This document shows, piece by piece, positions 17,259 through 25,435 of a DNA stretch of 64,000 nucleotides. Position 1 is the first letter of the stretch; each line of letters starts with the position of its first letter. The notes beneath the pieces are model-generated. The model saw only the letters and a list, made by a program, of their open reading frames with translations, was not told the origin of the DNA and searched no databases. Source of the DNA: Micrococcus terreus (GTDB lineage Bacteria; Actinomycetota; Actinomycetes; Actinomycetales; Micrococcaceae). A program made the translations under genes and the position numbers. Location of the stretch: contig NZ_FPCG01000009.1 of NCBI RefSeq assembly GCF_900116905.1, forward strand, positions 83,674-147,673, in the 5' to 3' direction.

Positions 17259-19892
17259 ATGCTGAAGCTCGCACTGTCCCAACTGCGGGACCAGCCCCGC
17301 CGCTACATCTCGGTGCTGCTGGCGATCATCGTGGGCGTGACCTTCCTGGCCTCGGCCCTGATGGTCGGCTCCTCCTCCAACGCCAGCCTGCGCAACTCCC
17401 TGGGCAGCACCTACTCCACCTCGGACCTGGTGGTGGCCGCCAGCGACTCCGCTGAGGACCCGTGGGAGACAGGCCAGCGGATGACGGCCGCCGCCGGCAC
17501 CGCCTCCAGCCCCGGGCTCCTCTCCGACGTGGACGGCGTGCAGGAGGCCTTCGCGCCGGTGTCGACCTACGTGGGTCTGCAGCGCCCCGGCTCCCTGGAG
17601 GGGCGTGGCACCGCTTCGGAGTCCGCTGACTTCGCCGCCGTCACCACCCTGCCGCAGAACCCGGAGCTGGTCCCGGAGCAGCTCCTGGAGGGTGAGCTGC
17701 CCGCCGCCGACTCCGCCACCGAGATCGCCCTGGACCAGGCGACCGCACAGAAGCACGGCCTCACCGTGGGAGACACCACGTTCCTGCTGGCCGGCTCCCC
17801 GGATGACACCGAATCCGGCATCCGGGTGAGCGTCTCAGCCCTGCTCGAGCCCTCCCAGGACCCAATGCTGGCCGGAAGCTCACAGATCCGTGCGGCCGAC
17901 CCGCTGATCCGCCAGATCGAGACCGTCTCCCGGGGCGGCTCCGAGACTGGTGAGGACACCGAGGAGATCTCGTACCAGCCCGTCGCCGAGTACGTGCTGA
18001 TCGCCGTCGAGGACGGAGCAGACCCGGCTGCGGTGATGACCCGGGTCCAGTCCGCCCTGGACCGGGAGGGCATCGCCGCCACCGTGAAGACCCCGGACGA
18101 GCAGGTCCAGGCCCGCGTGGCCCAGATGGCCGGATCGAACATCTTCGTCTACGTGCTGGCGGCCTTCGCGGCGATCGCCCTGCTGGTGACCGCCCTGGTC
18201 ATCTCCAACACCTTCTCGGTGCTCGTGGCCCAGCGCTCTCGCGACCTGGCCCTGCAGCGCGCCCTGGGGGCCAGCCGGAACCAGATCCGCGGCTCGGTGC
18301 TGGTGGAGGCTGCAGTGATCGGCGTGGTCGGCTCGCTGATCGGCTTCGCCCTGGCCGCGGGGATCGTGGCCGGATTGATCGCCATCGGCTCGGCCCTGCC
18401 CGGCTTCTCCTTCCTGACCTTCGGGATCGACCCCGGCACCGTGCTGATCTCGGTGGGGGTGGGCGTGCTGCTGACCGTGCTCGCCTCGCTTGCCCCAGCC
18501 GCCCTGGCCACTCGCGTCTCTCCCCTGGAGGCCATGCGCCCCCGGGAGGATGCAGCGCTGGGCAACCGGGCCGGCGTCGTGCGCCTGGTGGTGGGGGGAC
18601 TGACCCTGCTGGCCGGTGCCGCCGCCCTGGTCTGGGGGTCCTTCACCGGGAACATCCTGGTGGCGGTGGCCGGTGGTGCCGTGTCCTTCCTGGGCGTGCT
18701 GATGCTGGCGGTGCTGTTCGTGCCCGCCGCCGTGAAGGTGGCCGGTGTGGCCGCACGTCCGGCCGGTGTTCCCGGGGTGATGGCCCGCCTCAACGCCGTG
18801 CGCAACCCGGGTCGGACGGCCTCCACCGCGGCGGCACTGCTGATCGGGACCACACTGGTGGCCATGATGCTGACCGGCGGACGCACCGCCCAGCACCAGA
18901 TGGACACCATGATGGCCAACGAGTACCCCGTGGACCTGCAGGTCACCCTGGTGGACGAGCAGTACGAGACGCAGTCCCTGGTCCAGGCCGAACAGGCCCG
19001 CGAGCGCGTGGCCGCCGTGCCGGATGTGGCCGATGCCGCCCTGCTCAGCCCAGCCGGGACCACCGAGAACGGGACCACCGTGCTGGCCGCGGATCCCGCT
19101 CAGCTGCGGGCCGTCGTCGCCGGTCTGGACGGTGACGGGATGCAGCGCCTGGGCCGGCCCGGGACCATCCTGGTGCCGGCGATCGTGGAGACGGACACCC
19201 TGACGGTGAACGGTCCGTCCGGCAGCGTGGAGCTGGAGACCGTCCGCTCCACCTCCGGCGGCATCGCCCCGGTGATGACCGTGGAGGATGCGGCCCAGAT
19301 CGGCTCCACTGCGGAGCGGACAGCGGACGGTGCACCCCACGAGGTGTGGGTCAAGACCGGCGAGGGGCTGACCCTGGACTCCGCGCAGGACATCACCAGC
19401 CAGGTGACCACGGCGGCGGAGACCTCCCAGGGGAACGTGTCCGGCTCGCTGACCCTGCGCCTGCTGTACACCTCGATCATCGACGGCATGCTGCTGGTGG
19501 TCACCGCGCTGCTGGCGGTCTCGGTGCTGATCGCGCTGATCGGTGTGGCCAACACGCTCTCCCTCTCGGCGATCGAGCGGACCCGGGAGAACTCGCTGCT
19601 GCGGGCCCTGGGGCTGACCCGGAAGGGACTGCGCGGGATGCTCGCCCTGGAGGCGGTGCTGATCGCCGGGGTGGCCGCGGTGCTGGGCTGCACGCTGGGC
19701 ACGCTGTACGGCTGGATGGGCGGTCAGGCCGTGCTCGGCGGGATCGTGGGCGGGACCATCTGGCCCACCGTGCCGTGGTGGGAGCTGGGCGTGATCGTGC
19801 TGGTCTCCGTGGGCGCCGGGCTGCTGGCCTCCGTGGCCCCGGCCCGCCGCGCCACGCGTCTCTCCCCCGTCCAGGGTCTGGCCACCGCCTGA
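17259..19892 (+). CDS. ABC transporter permease, FtsX-like, two MacB domains
   Basis: An 877-residue membrane protein with the duplicated FtsX layout. A first helix near residues 15-38 is followed by a large extracellular MacB-PCD domain. Three helices follow in the segment running from NIFVYVLAAFAAIALLVTAL to ALATRVSPLEAMRP. After a middle helix pair (LVVGGLTLLAGAAALVWG) comes a second extracellular domain, then three C-terminal helices ending VAPARRATRLSPVQGLATA. Such permeases work by moving the outer domains rather than by carrying solute across, often expelling peptides. It pairs with the ATPase encoded just upstream. A strong terminator hairpin follows. Confidence 0.92.
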   Translation: MLKLALSQLRDQPRRYISVLLAIIVGVTFLASALMVGSSSNASLRNSLGSTYSTSDLVVAASDSAEDPWETGQRMTAAAGTASSPGLLSDVDGVQEAFAPVSTYVGLQRPGSLEGRGTASESADFAAVTTLPQNPELVPEQLLEGELPAADSATEIALDQATAQKHGLTVGDTTFLLAGSPDDTESGIRVSVSALLEPSQDPMLAGSSQIRAADPLIRQIETVSRGGSETGEDTEEISYQPVAEYVLIAVEDGADPAAVMTRVQSALDREGIAATVKTPDEQVQARVAQMAGSNIFVYVLAAFAAIALLVTALVISNTFSVLVAQRSRDLALQRALGASRNQIRGSVLVEAAVIGVVGSLIGFALAAGIVAGLIAIGSALPGFSFLTFGIDPGTVLISVGVGVLLTVLASLAPAALATRVSPLEAMRPREDAALGNRAGVVRLVVGGLTLLAGAAALVWGSFTGNILVAVAGGAVSFLGVLMLAVLFVPAAVKVAGVAARPAGVPGVMARLNAVRNPGRTASTAAALLIGTTLVAMMLTGGRTAQHQMDTMMANEYPVDLQVTLVDEQYETQSLVQAEQARERVAAVPDVADAALLSPAGTTENGTTVLAADPAQLRAVVAGLDGDGMQRLGRPGTILVPAIVETDTLTVNGPSGSVELETVRSTSGGIAPVMTVEDAAQIGSTAERTADGAPHEVWVKTGEGLTLDSAQDITSQVTTAAETSQGNVSGSLTLRLLYTSIIDGMLLVVTALLAVSVLIALIGVANTLSLSAIERTRENSLLRALGLTRKGLRGMLALEAVLIAGVAAVLGCTLGTLYGWMGGQAVLGGIVGGTIWPTVPWWELGVIVLVSVGAGLLASVAPARRATRLSPVQGLATA

Positions 19893-19915
19893 CCCACCCG
19901 CTCCCACGAAGCCTG

Positions 19916-19955
19916 CGAGGGCCGGATGTCTCAGAACGGGGACATCCGGCCCTCG
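19916..19955 (+). terminator. Rho-independent-like terminator hairpin
   Basis: A perfect 15-bp stem (CGAGGGCCGGATGTC and its complement) with a 10-base loop lies 24 bp after the ABC permease stop. There is no U-tract, as is usual in actinobacteria. Confidence 0.8.
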
Positions 19956-20072
19956 TGCGTGACGGCGGACCGTCATACGCACCTGAACCTGTGACTTGGG
20001 ACACGGAAGTGGACACAATGGGAGCAGGCTGCACTTCGCCGACCGCCGACCGCCGATGACAGGAGTCACGCC

Positions 20073-20930
20073 ATGACCGAGTCCGCCCCCTCAGCACCCC
20101 TGGTCTCCGGGACCACCGACCTCGCCCAGGCCCCCCGCGAGGGCTCTCCGGTCTGGATCGACCTCTCGGTGCCGGACGTCGCGGCGGACCAGGACTTCTA
20201 CCGCGAGCTCTTCGGCTGGAGCTTCCGCGATCTCGAGGCCGGTGACGGCTACCACGTGGTCGAGCGTGAGGGCGGCGCCGTGGTGGGCGGGGCGCGCTCC
20301 ACGGGAGACCAGCCCTCGGTCCAGCACAACGGACAGCACGACGACGGCCGCCCCACCTGGACGGTGTACCTCGCCTCGGATGACCTCCAGGAGACGATGA
20401 CCACGGTGGAGGCTGCGGCCGGCAAGGTCCTGACCGCACCCACCCCGGTGGGCGAGGTGGGTGCCCGGGCGGTGGCGATCAGCCCGGCCGGCGACCGGGT
20501 GGGCTGGTGGCAGTCCTACGGCGGCGCCGAGGCGCTGGCCACGGATCTGTCCCGCCCGGGGCACGGCGCCCCGGTGTGGTTCGAGCTGATGAGCCTGAAC
20601 TATGACACCCACCTCTCCTTCTACCGTCAGGTCAGCGGCTGGGAGCCGGCCCCGTGGCAGGGCGATCACCTCTCGGCCCGGTACACCACGGACTTCCCCG
20701 GGGAGCAGGCCACCGCCGGCATGCTCGAGGCCACCAACTATCTGCCGACCGGGACCATCTCCTACTGGCGCGTGTACATCGGAGTGGATGACCTGGAGGC
20801 CGCCGTGCAGAAGGCCCAGGAGCTGGGCGGCACGGTGCTGGCTGGACCGGTGGACTCCCCGCACGGTCGGATGGCCGTGGTCCGGGACCCCCAGGGCGCC
20901 GGCTTCCCGATCGTCCAGCTGCCCTCCTGA
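20073..20930 (+). CDS. Two-domain VOC (glyoxalase/bleomycin-resistance fold) protein
   Basis: A 285-residue protein of two VOC modules. The first starts SPVWIDLSVPDVAADQDFYR with FGWSFRDLEAG. The second starts APVWFELMSLNYDTHLSFYR with VSGWEPAPW and ends RMAVVRDPQGAGFPIVQLP. Tandem modules like this can form one metal-binding site and appear in glyoxalase-like, dioxygenase-like and resistance proteins. No substrate can be assigned. The ATG has a good ribosome site (AGGAG) 7 bases upstream. It stands alone between a terminator and the next kinase gene. Confidence 0.85.
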   Translation: MTESAPSAPLVSGTTDLAQAPREGSPVWIDLSVPDVAADQDFYRELFGWSFRDLEAGDGYHVVEREGGAVVGGARSTGDQPSVQHNGQHDDGRPTWTVYLASDDLQETMTTVEAAAGKVLTAPTPVGEVGARAVAISPAGDRVGWWQSYGGAEALATDLSRPGHGAPVWFELMSLNYDTHLSFYRQVSGWEPAPWQGDHLSARYTTDFPGEQATAGMLEATNYLPTGTISYWRVYIGVDDLEAAVQKAQELGGTVLAGPVDSPHGRMAVVRDPQGAGFPIVQLPS

Positions 20931-20987
20931 CGGGTTCGCCCGGTCCATCTCCGCCCTGCGGTGGAGGTCCGGGCGCACGGTCCTGGG

Positions 20988-20993
20988 TAGGGT
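20988..20993 (+). promoter_or_regulatory. Candidate -10 box for a leaderless kinase gene
   Basis: TAGGGT lies 8 bases before the GTG start of the second sensor kinase, without an intervening ribosome site. Confidence 0.35.
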
Positions 20994-21001
20994 CAGGGAC
21001 T

Positions 21002-22369
21002 GTGTCAGCTGTCACCGATCTGCCCACCGAAGCGACTGAACCGACGCCGGAGTCCACGCCTGCGGCCCTCCGCCGCCGCAGCCTGCCCGAGAGCTGGTTC
21101 CGTCAGGACCTGATCCTGACGGTCATCCTGGCCCTGGCCGCCGTGGAGATGACCTACCTGATGGCCGGGGCCGGCATGACCGAGGGCATCTTCCAGCTCG
21201 ACGTCCCCTGGGTGGCCCTGTGCAGTTCCCTGCTGGCCCTGCCCGTCCTCACGCGCCGCCGGTGGCCCGCCGCCTCCGCCGTGGTGATGTCGGCCGGCTA
21301 CATCCTGCTGGGCACGTTCGTGGGGATCGAGCTGTACGCCTCGCAGGTGATGCTCTTCCTGACCTTCTACGCGGTGGGCGCCTGGGACCCCCACCGCCGC
21401 CGCGCGTTCATCACCCGGCTGGTGATCGCCGTGGCCATGGCCGCCTGGCTGGTGAGCGCGGCTGTCCAAGGGTTCTATGACCCGGAGTTCGGTGAGCGCG
21501 GCGTCAACGCGTACCTGTCCATGCTGGGCATCCAGCTGGCCACCAACATCGCCTACTTCTCCGCCGCCTGGTTTTTCGGCAACCGCGCGTACCAGCAGGC
21601 CCTGGAGCGGGAGGAGCTGGAGCGCGCCCATGCCGAGATCCGCGACCAGCAGGACCAGCTGCGGCGCAACGCTGTGGAGCTGGAGCGGATGCGGATCGCC
21701 CGGGAGCTGCACGATGTGGTGGCCCACCACGTCACCGCCATGGGCATCCAGGCCGCGGCCGGTCGGCGCCTGATCACCCGGGACCCTGATGCTGCAGAAC
21801 AGCAGCTCAAGGGGGTGGAGGGATCAGCCCGGGAGGCGATCGTCGAGCTGCAGTCCATGGTCCGGACCCTGCGCTCCGGGGACGACTCCGACGAGCGCAC
21901 CCCCACCCTGGAGGACCTGGACGAGCTGATCGGGCAGGCTCGCCAGAGGGGCCAGCAGGTCCACCTGCACCGCGTGGAGGACCTGCCCGAGCTCTCCCCT
22001 GCCGCCGAGCTGACCGTCTACCGCGTGATCCAGGAGGCACTGACCAACGCCCGCAAGCACGCCGGGCCGCTCGCAGCCGTGGAGGTGCGGCTGCGCGGAC
22101 GCCCGGACCGGGTGGAGGTGGAGGTCAGCGACACCGGCCGCGGCCAGCCCGCCGGACGCCCCCTCGGAACCGGGATGGGCGTGCAGGGCATGCGCGAGAG
22201 GCTGGGCTCGGTGGGCGGGACCCTGGAGGCCGGCCCCCGTCCGCGCCTGGCCGGCGACGACCACGGCGGCTGGCTGGTCCGCGCCGCCGTCCCCGCGCGC
22301 GGTGCCGCACCCCTGGGCCGGACCGCCACAGACTCCTCCACCCCGACCCCCGAAGGACACCCCGCATGA
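21002..22369 (+). CDS. Sensor histidine kinase, NarL/DesK type
   Basis: A 455-residue membrane kinase. Five or six hydrophobic helices occupy residues about 35-195 and include LILTVILALAAVEMTYLMAG and QVMLFLTFYAVGAWD. A coiled coil follows, then the HisKA_3 motif MRIARELHDVVAHHVTAMGI with the phospho-accepting His. The ATPase domain has VIQEALTNARKHAGP, EVSDTGRGQPAG and MGVQGMRERL. A Pro/Thr tail ends the protein. The stop overlaps the start of the response regulator (ATGA), so the pair is translationally coupled. The ABC transporter genes at 23290 follow closely and may be the target. Confidence 0.9.
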   Translation: MSAVTDLPTEATEPTPESTPAALRRRSLPESWFRQDLILTVILALAAVEMTYLMAGAGMTEGIFQLDVPWVALCSSLLALPVLTRRRWPAASAVVMSAGYILLGTFVGIELYASQVMLFLTFYAVGAWDPHRRRAFITRLVIAVAMAAWLVSAAVQGFYDPEFGERGVNAYLSMLGIQLATNIAYFSAAWFFGNRAYQQALEREELERAHAEIRDQQDQLRRNAVELERMRIARELHDVVAHHVTAMGIQAAAGRRLITRDPDAAEQQLKGVEGSAREAIVELQSMVRTLRSGDDSDERTPTLEDLDELIGQARQRGQQVHLHRVEDLPELSPAAELTVYRVIQEALTNARKHAGPLAAVEVRLRGRPDRVEVEVSDTGRGQPAGRPLGTGMGVQGMRERLGSVGGTLEAGPRPRLAGDDHGGWLVRAAVPARGAAPLGRTATDSSTPTPEGHPA

Positions 22370-23160
22370 CCAGCACCTCGGCCCCGCACCTGCGCATCCT
22401 GCTGGTGGACGACCAGCCGCTGATCCGCACCGGCTTCCGCACCATCCTGGAGTCCGAGCCGGGCCTGGAGGTGGTCGGCGAGGCCTCCAACGGCGCCGAG
22501 GCGCTGGCCCTGGCCCCGCAGCTGGACCCGGACGTGATCTGCATGGACGTGCAGATGCCGGTGATGGATGGGATCGAGGCCACCCGCCAGCTGGTGGACT
22601 CGGGGGTCGGCGGATCCATCCTGATCCTGACCACCTTCGACCGGGACGACTTCCTCTTCCAGACCCTCCAGGCCGGCGCCAGCGGCTTCCTGCTCAAGAC
22701 CGCCGAGGCCGAGGAGCTCATCCGCGCCGTCCAGGTCCTGGGCAGCGGCGAGGCCCTGCTGGACCCCCAGGTCACCCGCCGGGTCCTGGCCCGCTTCAGC
22801 ACCCCGGGCGCACCCGCTCCTGCACAGCGTCCCGACGACGGCTCCCGCACCTCCCAGCCCACGGTCGCCTCCCAGCACAGCGCCTCCGGTGAGGCCACGC
22901 CTGAGGCGACCGGCGAGGCACCGGTGACGGAGCCGCCGTCGGGCATGCCGGTGCCTCCTGGTGGGGCACTGACCGGGCGCGAGAGCGAGATCCTGCTGCT
23001 GCTGGCACGGGGCTGGTCCAATGCAGAGATCGCCGCGAACCTGGTGGTGGGCGAGGCCACCGTGAAGACCCACGTGTCCAATGTGCTGATGAAGTTGGGC
23101 GCCCGAGATCGGATCCACGCGGTGATCTGGGCGTACGAGAACGGGCTGGTCGGGGCCTGA
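22366..23160 (+). CDS. LuxR/NarL-family response regulator
   Basis: A 264-residue regulator with receiver motifs LRILLVDDQPLIRTGFR, VICMDVQMPVMDGIEA (phospho-Asp), ILTTFDRDDFLF and GFLLKTAEAEEL, and the HTH domain LTGRESEILLLLARGWSNAE then ATVKTHVSNVLMKLGA. The linker between the domains is unusually long (about 60 residues, rich in Ala, Pro, Ser, Thr). It contains an exact copy of the dispersed word, read as RPDDG, at 22829, and a near-copy at about 22935. It is the partner of the kinase that overlaps it upstream. Confidence 0.92.
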   Translation: MTSTSAPHLRILLVDDQPLIRTGFRTILESEPGLEVVGEASNGAEALALAPQLDPDVICMDVQMPVMDGIEATRQLVDSGVGGSILILTTFDRDDFLFQTLQAGASGFLLKTAEAEELIRAVQVLGSGEALLDPQVTRRVLARFSTPGAPAPAQRPDDGSRTSQPTVASQHSASGEATPEATGEAPVTEPPSGMPVPPGGALTGRESEILLLLARGWSNAEIAANLVVGEATVKTHVSNVLMKLGARDRIHAVIWAYENGLVGA

Positions 23161-23277
23161 CCGCCCCGTCAGGGACCCGTCCCTCCCCCGCAGGGTGGAG
23201 AGAGAGCACGATCGACGCGATCCTGATCTGGGCCGAAGTTCCACCCCACGCCGGAGGCCCACGGCCCTGATCCTGCC

Positions 23278-23283
23278 TAGCGT
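23278..23283 (+). promoter_or_regulatory. Candidate -10 box for a leaderless ABC gene
   Basis: TAGCGT lies 6 bases before the ATG of the ABC ATPase gene. No ribosome site is present between them. Confidence 0.35.
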
Positions 23284-23289
23284 GGAAGC

Positions 23290-24171
23290 ATGATCAGCCT
23301 CAGAGACGTGAACCGCTCCTTCGGGGACCACCGGGTCCTGAAGGACATCTCCTTCGACATCCGCCCCGGACGCATGACCGGGTTCGTGGGCGGCAACGGC
23401 GCCGGCAAGACCACCACCATGCGCATCATCCTGGGCGTGCTGACCCCGGACAGCGGATCGGTGGAGGTGGACGGCGCACCGATCACCCCCGGGTACCGCG
23501 CGAACATCGGGTACATGCCGGAGGAGCGCGGCCTCTACCCCAAGATGCAGATCCTGGACCAGCTGGTCTACCTGGCCCGCCTGCACGGCAAGACCCAGAA
23601 GGAGGCCACCGCCAACGCCCAGGGCCTGCTGGAGCGGCTGGGCCTGGGCGAGCGGATGAAGGACCCCCTGGAGGACCTCTCCCTGGGCAACCAGCAGCGC
23701 GCGCAGATCGCCGCCGCCCTGGTGCACGACCCCGTGGCCCTGATCCTGGACGAGCCGTTCTCCGGACTGGATCCGGTGGCCGTGGACACCACCGTCGAGG
23801 TCCTGCGGGACGTGGCCGACTCCGGCGCACCCGTGCTGTTCTCCTCCCACCAGCTGGACGTGGTGGAGCGGCTCTGCGACGAGCTGGTGATCCTGGCCGA
23901 CGGTCAGGTCCACGCCCAGGGCACCCGCCAGGAGCTGCTGGCCAGCGCCACCGAGCCCGAATGGGAGCTGCATGTGGATGCGGACACCGGCTGGGTGCGG
24001 GACACCGGAGTCCGGGTCCAGGCCTTCGACGGCGGCCGCGTGCGGTTCGCCGCCAGCTCACCCGAGCAGGCCAACCAGGTCCTCGCCGAGGCCCAGCGCC
24101 GCGGCACCGTCCACCACTTCGGCCAGACCAGCCGCACCCTGCACGAGATCTTCAAGGAGACGATCCAGTGA
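23290..24171 (+). CDS. ABC transporter ATP-binding protein, NatA type
   Basis: A 293-residue ATPase with Walker A GGNGAGKTTTMRIILGV, the Q-loop region MPEERGLYPKMQILDQLVYL, signature LSLGNQQRAQIAAAL, Walker B LILDEPFSGLDPV and an H-loop in FSSHQLDVVERL. The C-terminal extension (residues about 220-293) with MSbA-unlike FGQTSRTLHEIFKETIQ is typical of NatA/YhaQ-like subunits. The stop overlaps the permease start (ATGA). The pair probably exports sodium or a toxic compound, as in natAB. The upstream two-component system is a candidate regulator. Confidence 0.92.
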   Translation: MISLRDVNRSFGDHRVLKDISFDIRPGRMTGFVGGNGAGKTTTMRIILGVLTPDSGSVEVDGAPITPGYRANIGYMPEERGLYPKMQILDQLVYLARLHGKTQKEATANAQGLLERLGLGERMKDPLEDLSLGNQQRAQIAAALVHDPVALILDEPFSGLDPVAVDTTVEVLRDVADSGAPVLFSSHQLDVVERLCDELVILADGQVHAQGTRQELLASATEPEWELHVDADTGWVRDTGVRVQAFDGGRVRFAASSPEQANQVLAEAQRRGTVHHFGQTSRTLHEIFKETIQ

Positions 24172-25355
24172 TGACACCGAGCACCGAGACAGTGCAGAGC
24201 ACACAGAACAGTCCGCACGTGCCGAACACCGGGAGCGGCACCGCCACCACGCGCGACACCCGTGGCCTGCGCCGCACGCCGTTCTGGCAGGCGGTCGGGG
24301 TGGTGTCCGGACGCGAGATCCGGGTGCGCCTGGCATCCAAGGCGTTCATCATCACCACCGCCATCATGCTCGGCGGCATCCTGCTGGGCTCGCTGGTCCT
24401 GCCCCGCCTCTCGGACGCGTTCTCCTCCACGGAGACCGTGGCCGTGACCACCGCCTCCCAGTCCGAGGTGGCCGCCCTGGGCGACGACGTCGAGGCGATG
24501 CCCGTCGACTCTGCCGAGGCAGCGCGAGCCGCCGTGGAGTCCGGGGAGGCGAGCGCCGCCGTCGTGCCCTCCGGTGACTCTCCCACCGGCCTGACCGTGA
24601 TCGCTGAGCGGGACGTGCCCACCGGACTGGTGCAGGCGCTCTCGCAGTCCCCGGCCGTGGAGCTGCTGGACCCCAACGCCCCCAACCCCATGCTGGTGTA
24701 CTTCATCGCGCTGGGCTTCGGACTGGTGTTCTTCATGGCGGCGAGCCTGTTCGGCGCCACCATCGCGCAGTCGGTGGTGGAGGAGAAGCAGACGCGGATC
24801 GTGGAGATCCTGCTGGCCACCGTGCCGGCCCGGGCGATCCTGGCCGGCAAGGTGATCGGCAACTCGGTGATCGCCCTGGGTCAGGTGGCCCTGTTCGCCG
24901 CGGCGGCGCTGCTGGGCATGCAGATCAACGAGGACACCCTGCCCCTGGACGGGCTGGGCATGCCGATCCTGTGGTTCGTGCTGCTCTTCGCCGTGGGCTT
25001 CGTGATGCTCGCCGCCCTGTACGCCGCGGCCGCGTCCCTGGTGTCCCGTTCGGAGGACATCGGCTCGGCCACCTCTCCGGTGATGATGCTGGTCATGCTC
25101 CCGTACTTCGCGGTGATCGTGTTCAACAACAACCCGGACATCCTGCGGGTCATGTCCTTCATCCCGTTCTCCGCACCCGTGGCCGTGCCGCTGCGCGTGT
25201 ACCTGGGTGAGGGCGCGCTGTGGGAGCACCTGCTCAGCCTGGGCATCCTGCTCGCCACCACCGCCGTGGTGCTGTGGCTGGCCTCCCGGGTGTACGAGCG
25301 CTCGGTGCTGCGCACGGGCAAGCGGATCAGCTGGAAGCAGGCCCTGGCGGGCTGA
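24171..25355 (+). CDS. ABC-2 type permease, NatB/YhaP type
   Basis: A 394-residue permease. One helix near residues 60-80 (AFIITTAIMLGGILLGSLVL) is followed by an extracellular domain of about 115 residues. Five helices then lie in the C-terminal half, including LVYFIALGFGLVFFMAASLF, VIALGQVALFAAAALLG and IPFSAPVAVPLRVYLG. The motif VVEEKQTRIVEILLATVPA marks the NatB-like ABC2 membrane family. Translation is coupled to the ATPase gene. The N-terminal about 45 residues are hydrophilic and variable. The substrate is unknown; sodium or drugs are family options. Confidence 0.9.
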   Translation: MTPSTETVQSTQNSPHVPNTGSGTATTRDTRGLRRTPFWQAVGVVSGREIRVRLASKAFIITTAIMLGGILLGSLVLPRLSDAFSSTETVAVTTASQSEVAALGDDVEAMPVDSAEAARAAVESGEASAAVVPSGDSPTGLTVIAERDVPTGLVQALSQSPAVELLDPNAPNPMLVYFIALGFGLVFFMAASLFGATIAQSVVEEKQTRIVEILLATVPARAILAGKVIGNSVIALGQVALFAAAALLGMQINEDTLPLDGLGMPILWFVLLFAVGFVMLAALYAAAASLVSRSEDIGSATSPVMMLVMLPYFAVIVFNNNPDILRVMSFIPFSAPVAVPLRVYLGEGALWEHLLSLGILLATTAVVLWLASRVYERSVLRTGKRISWKQALAG

Positions 25356-25435
25356 TGCGGGCAACCGCCGAAGACACCGGCCGGGTCGACCAGAACGGGC
25401 GACTCGGCCGGATTCCGTCTGTCCTCGGACTGCTC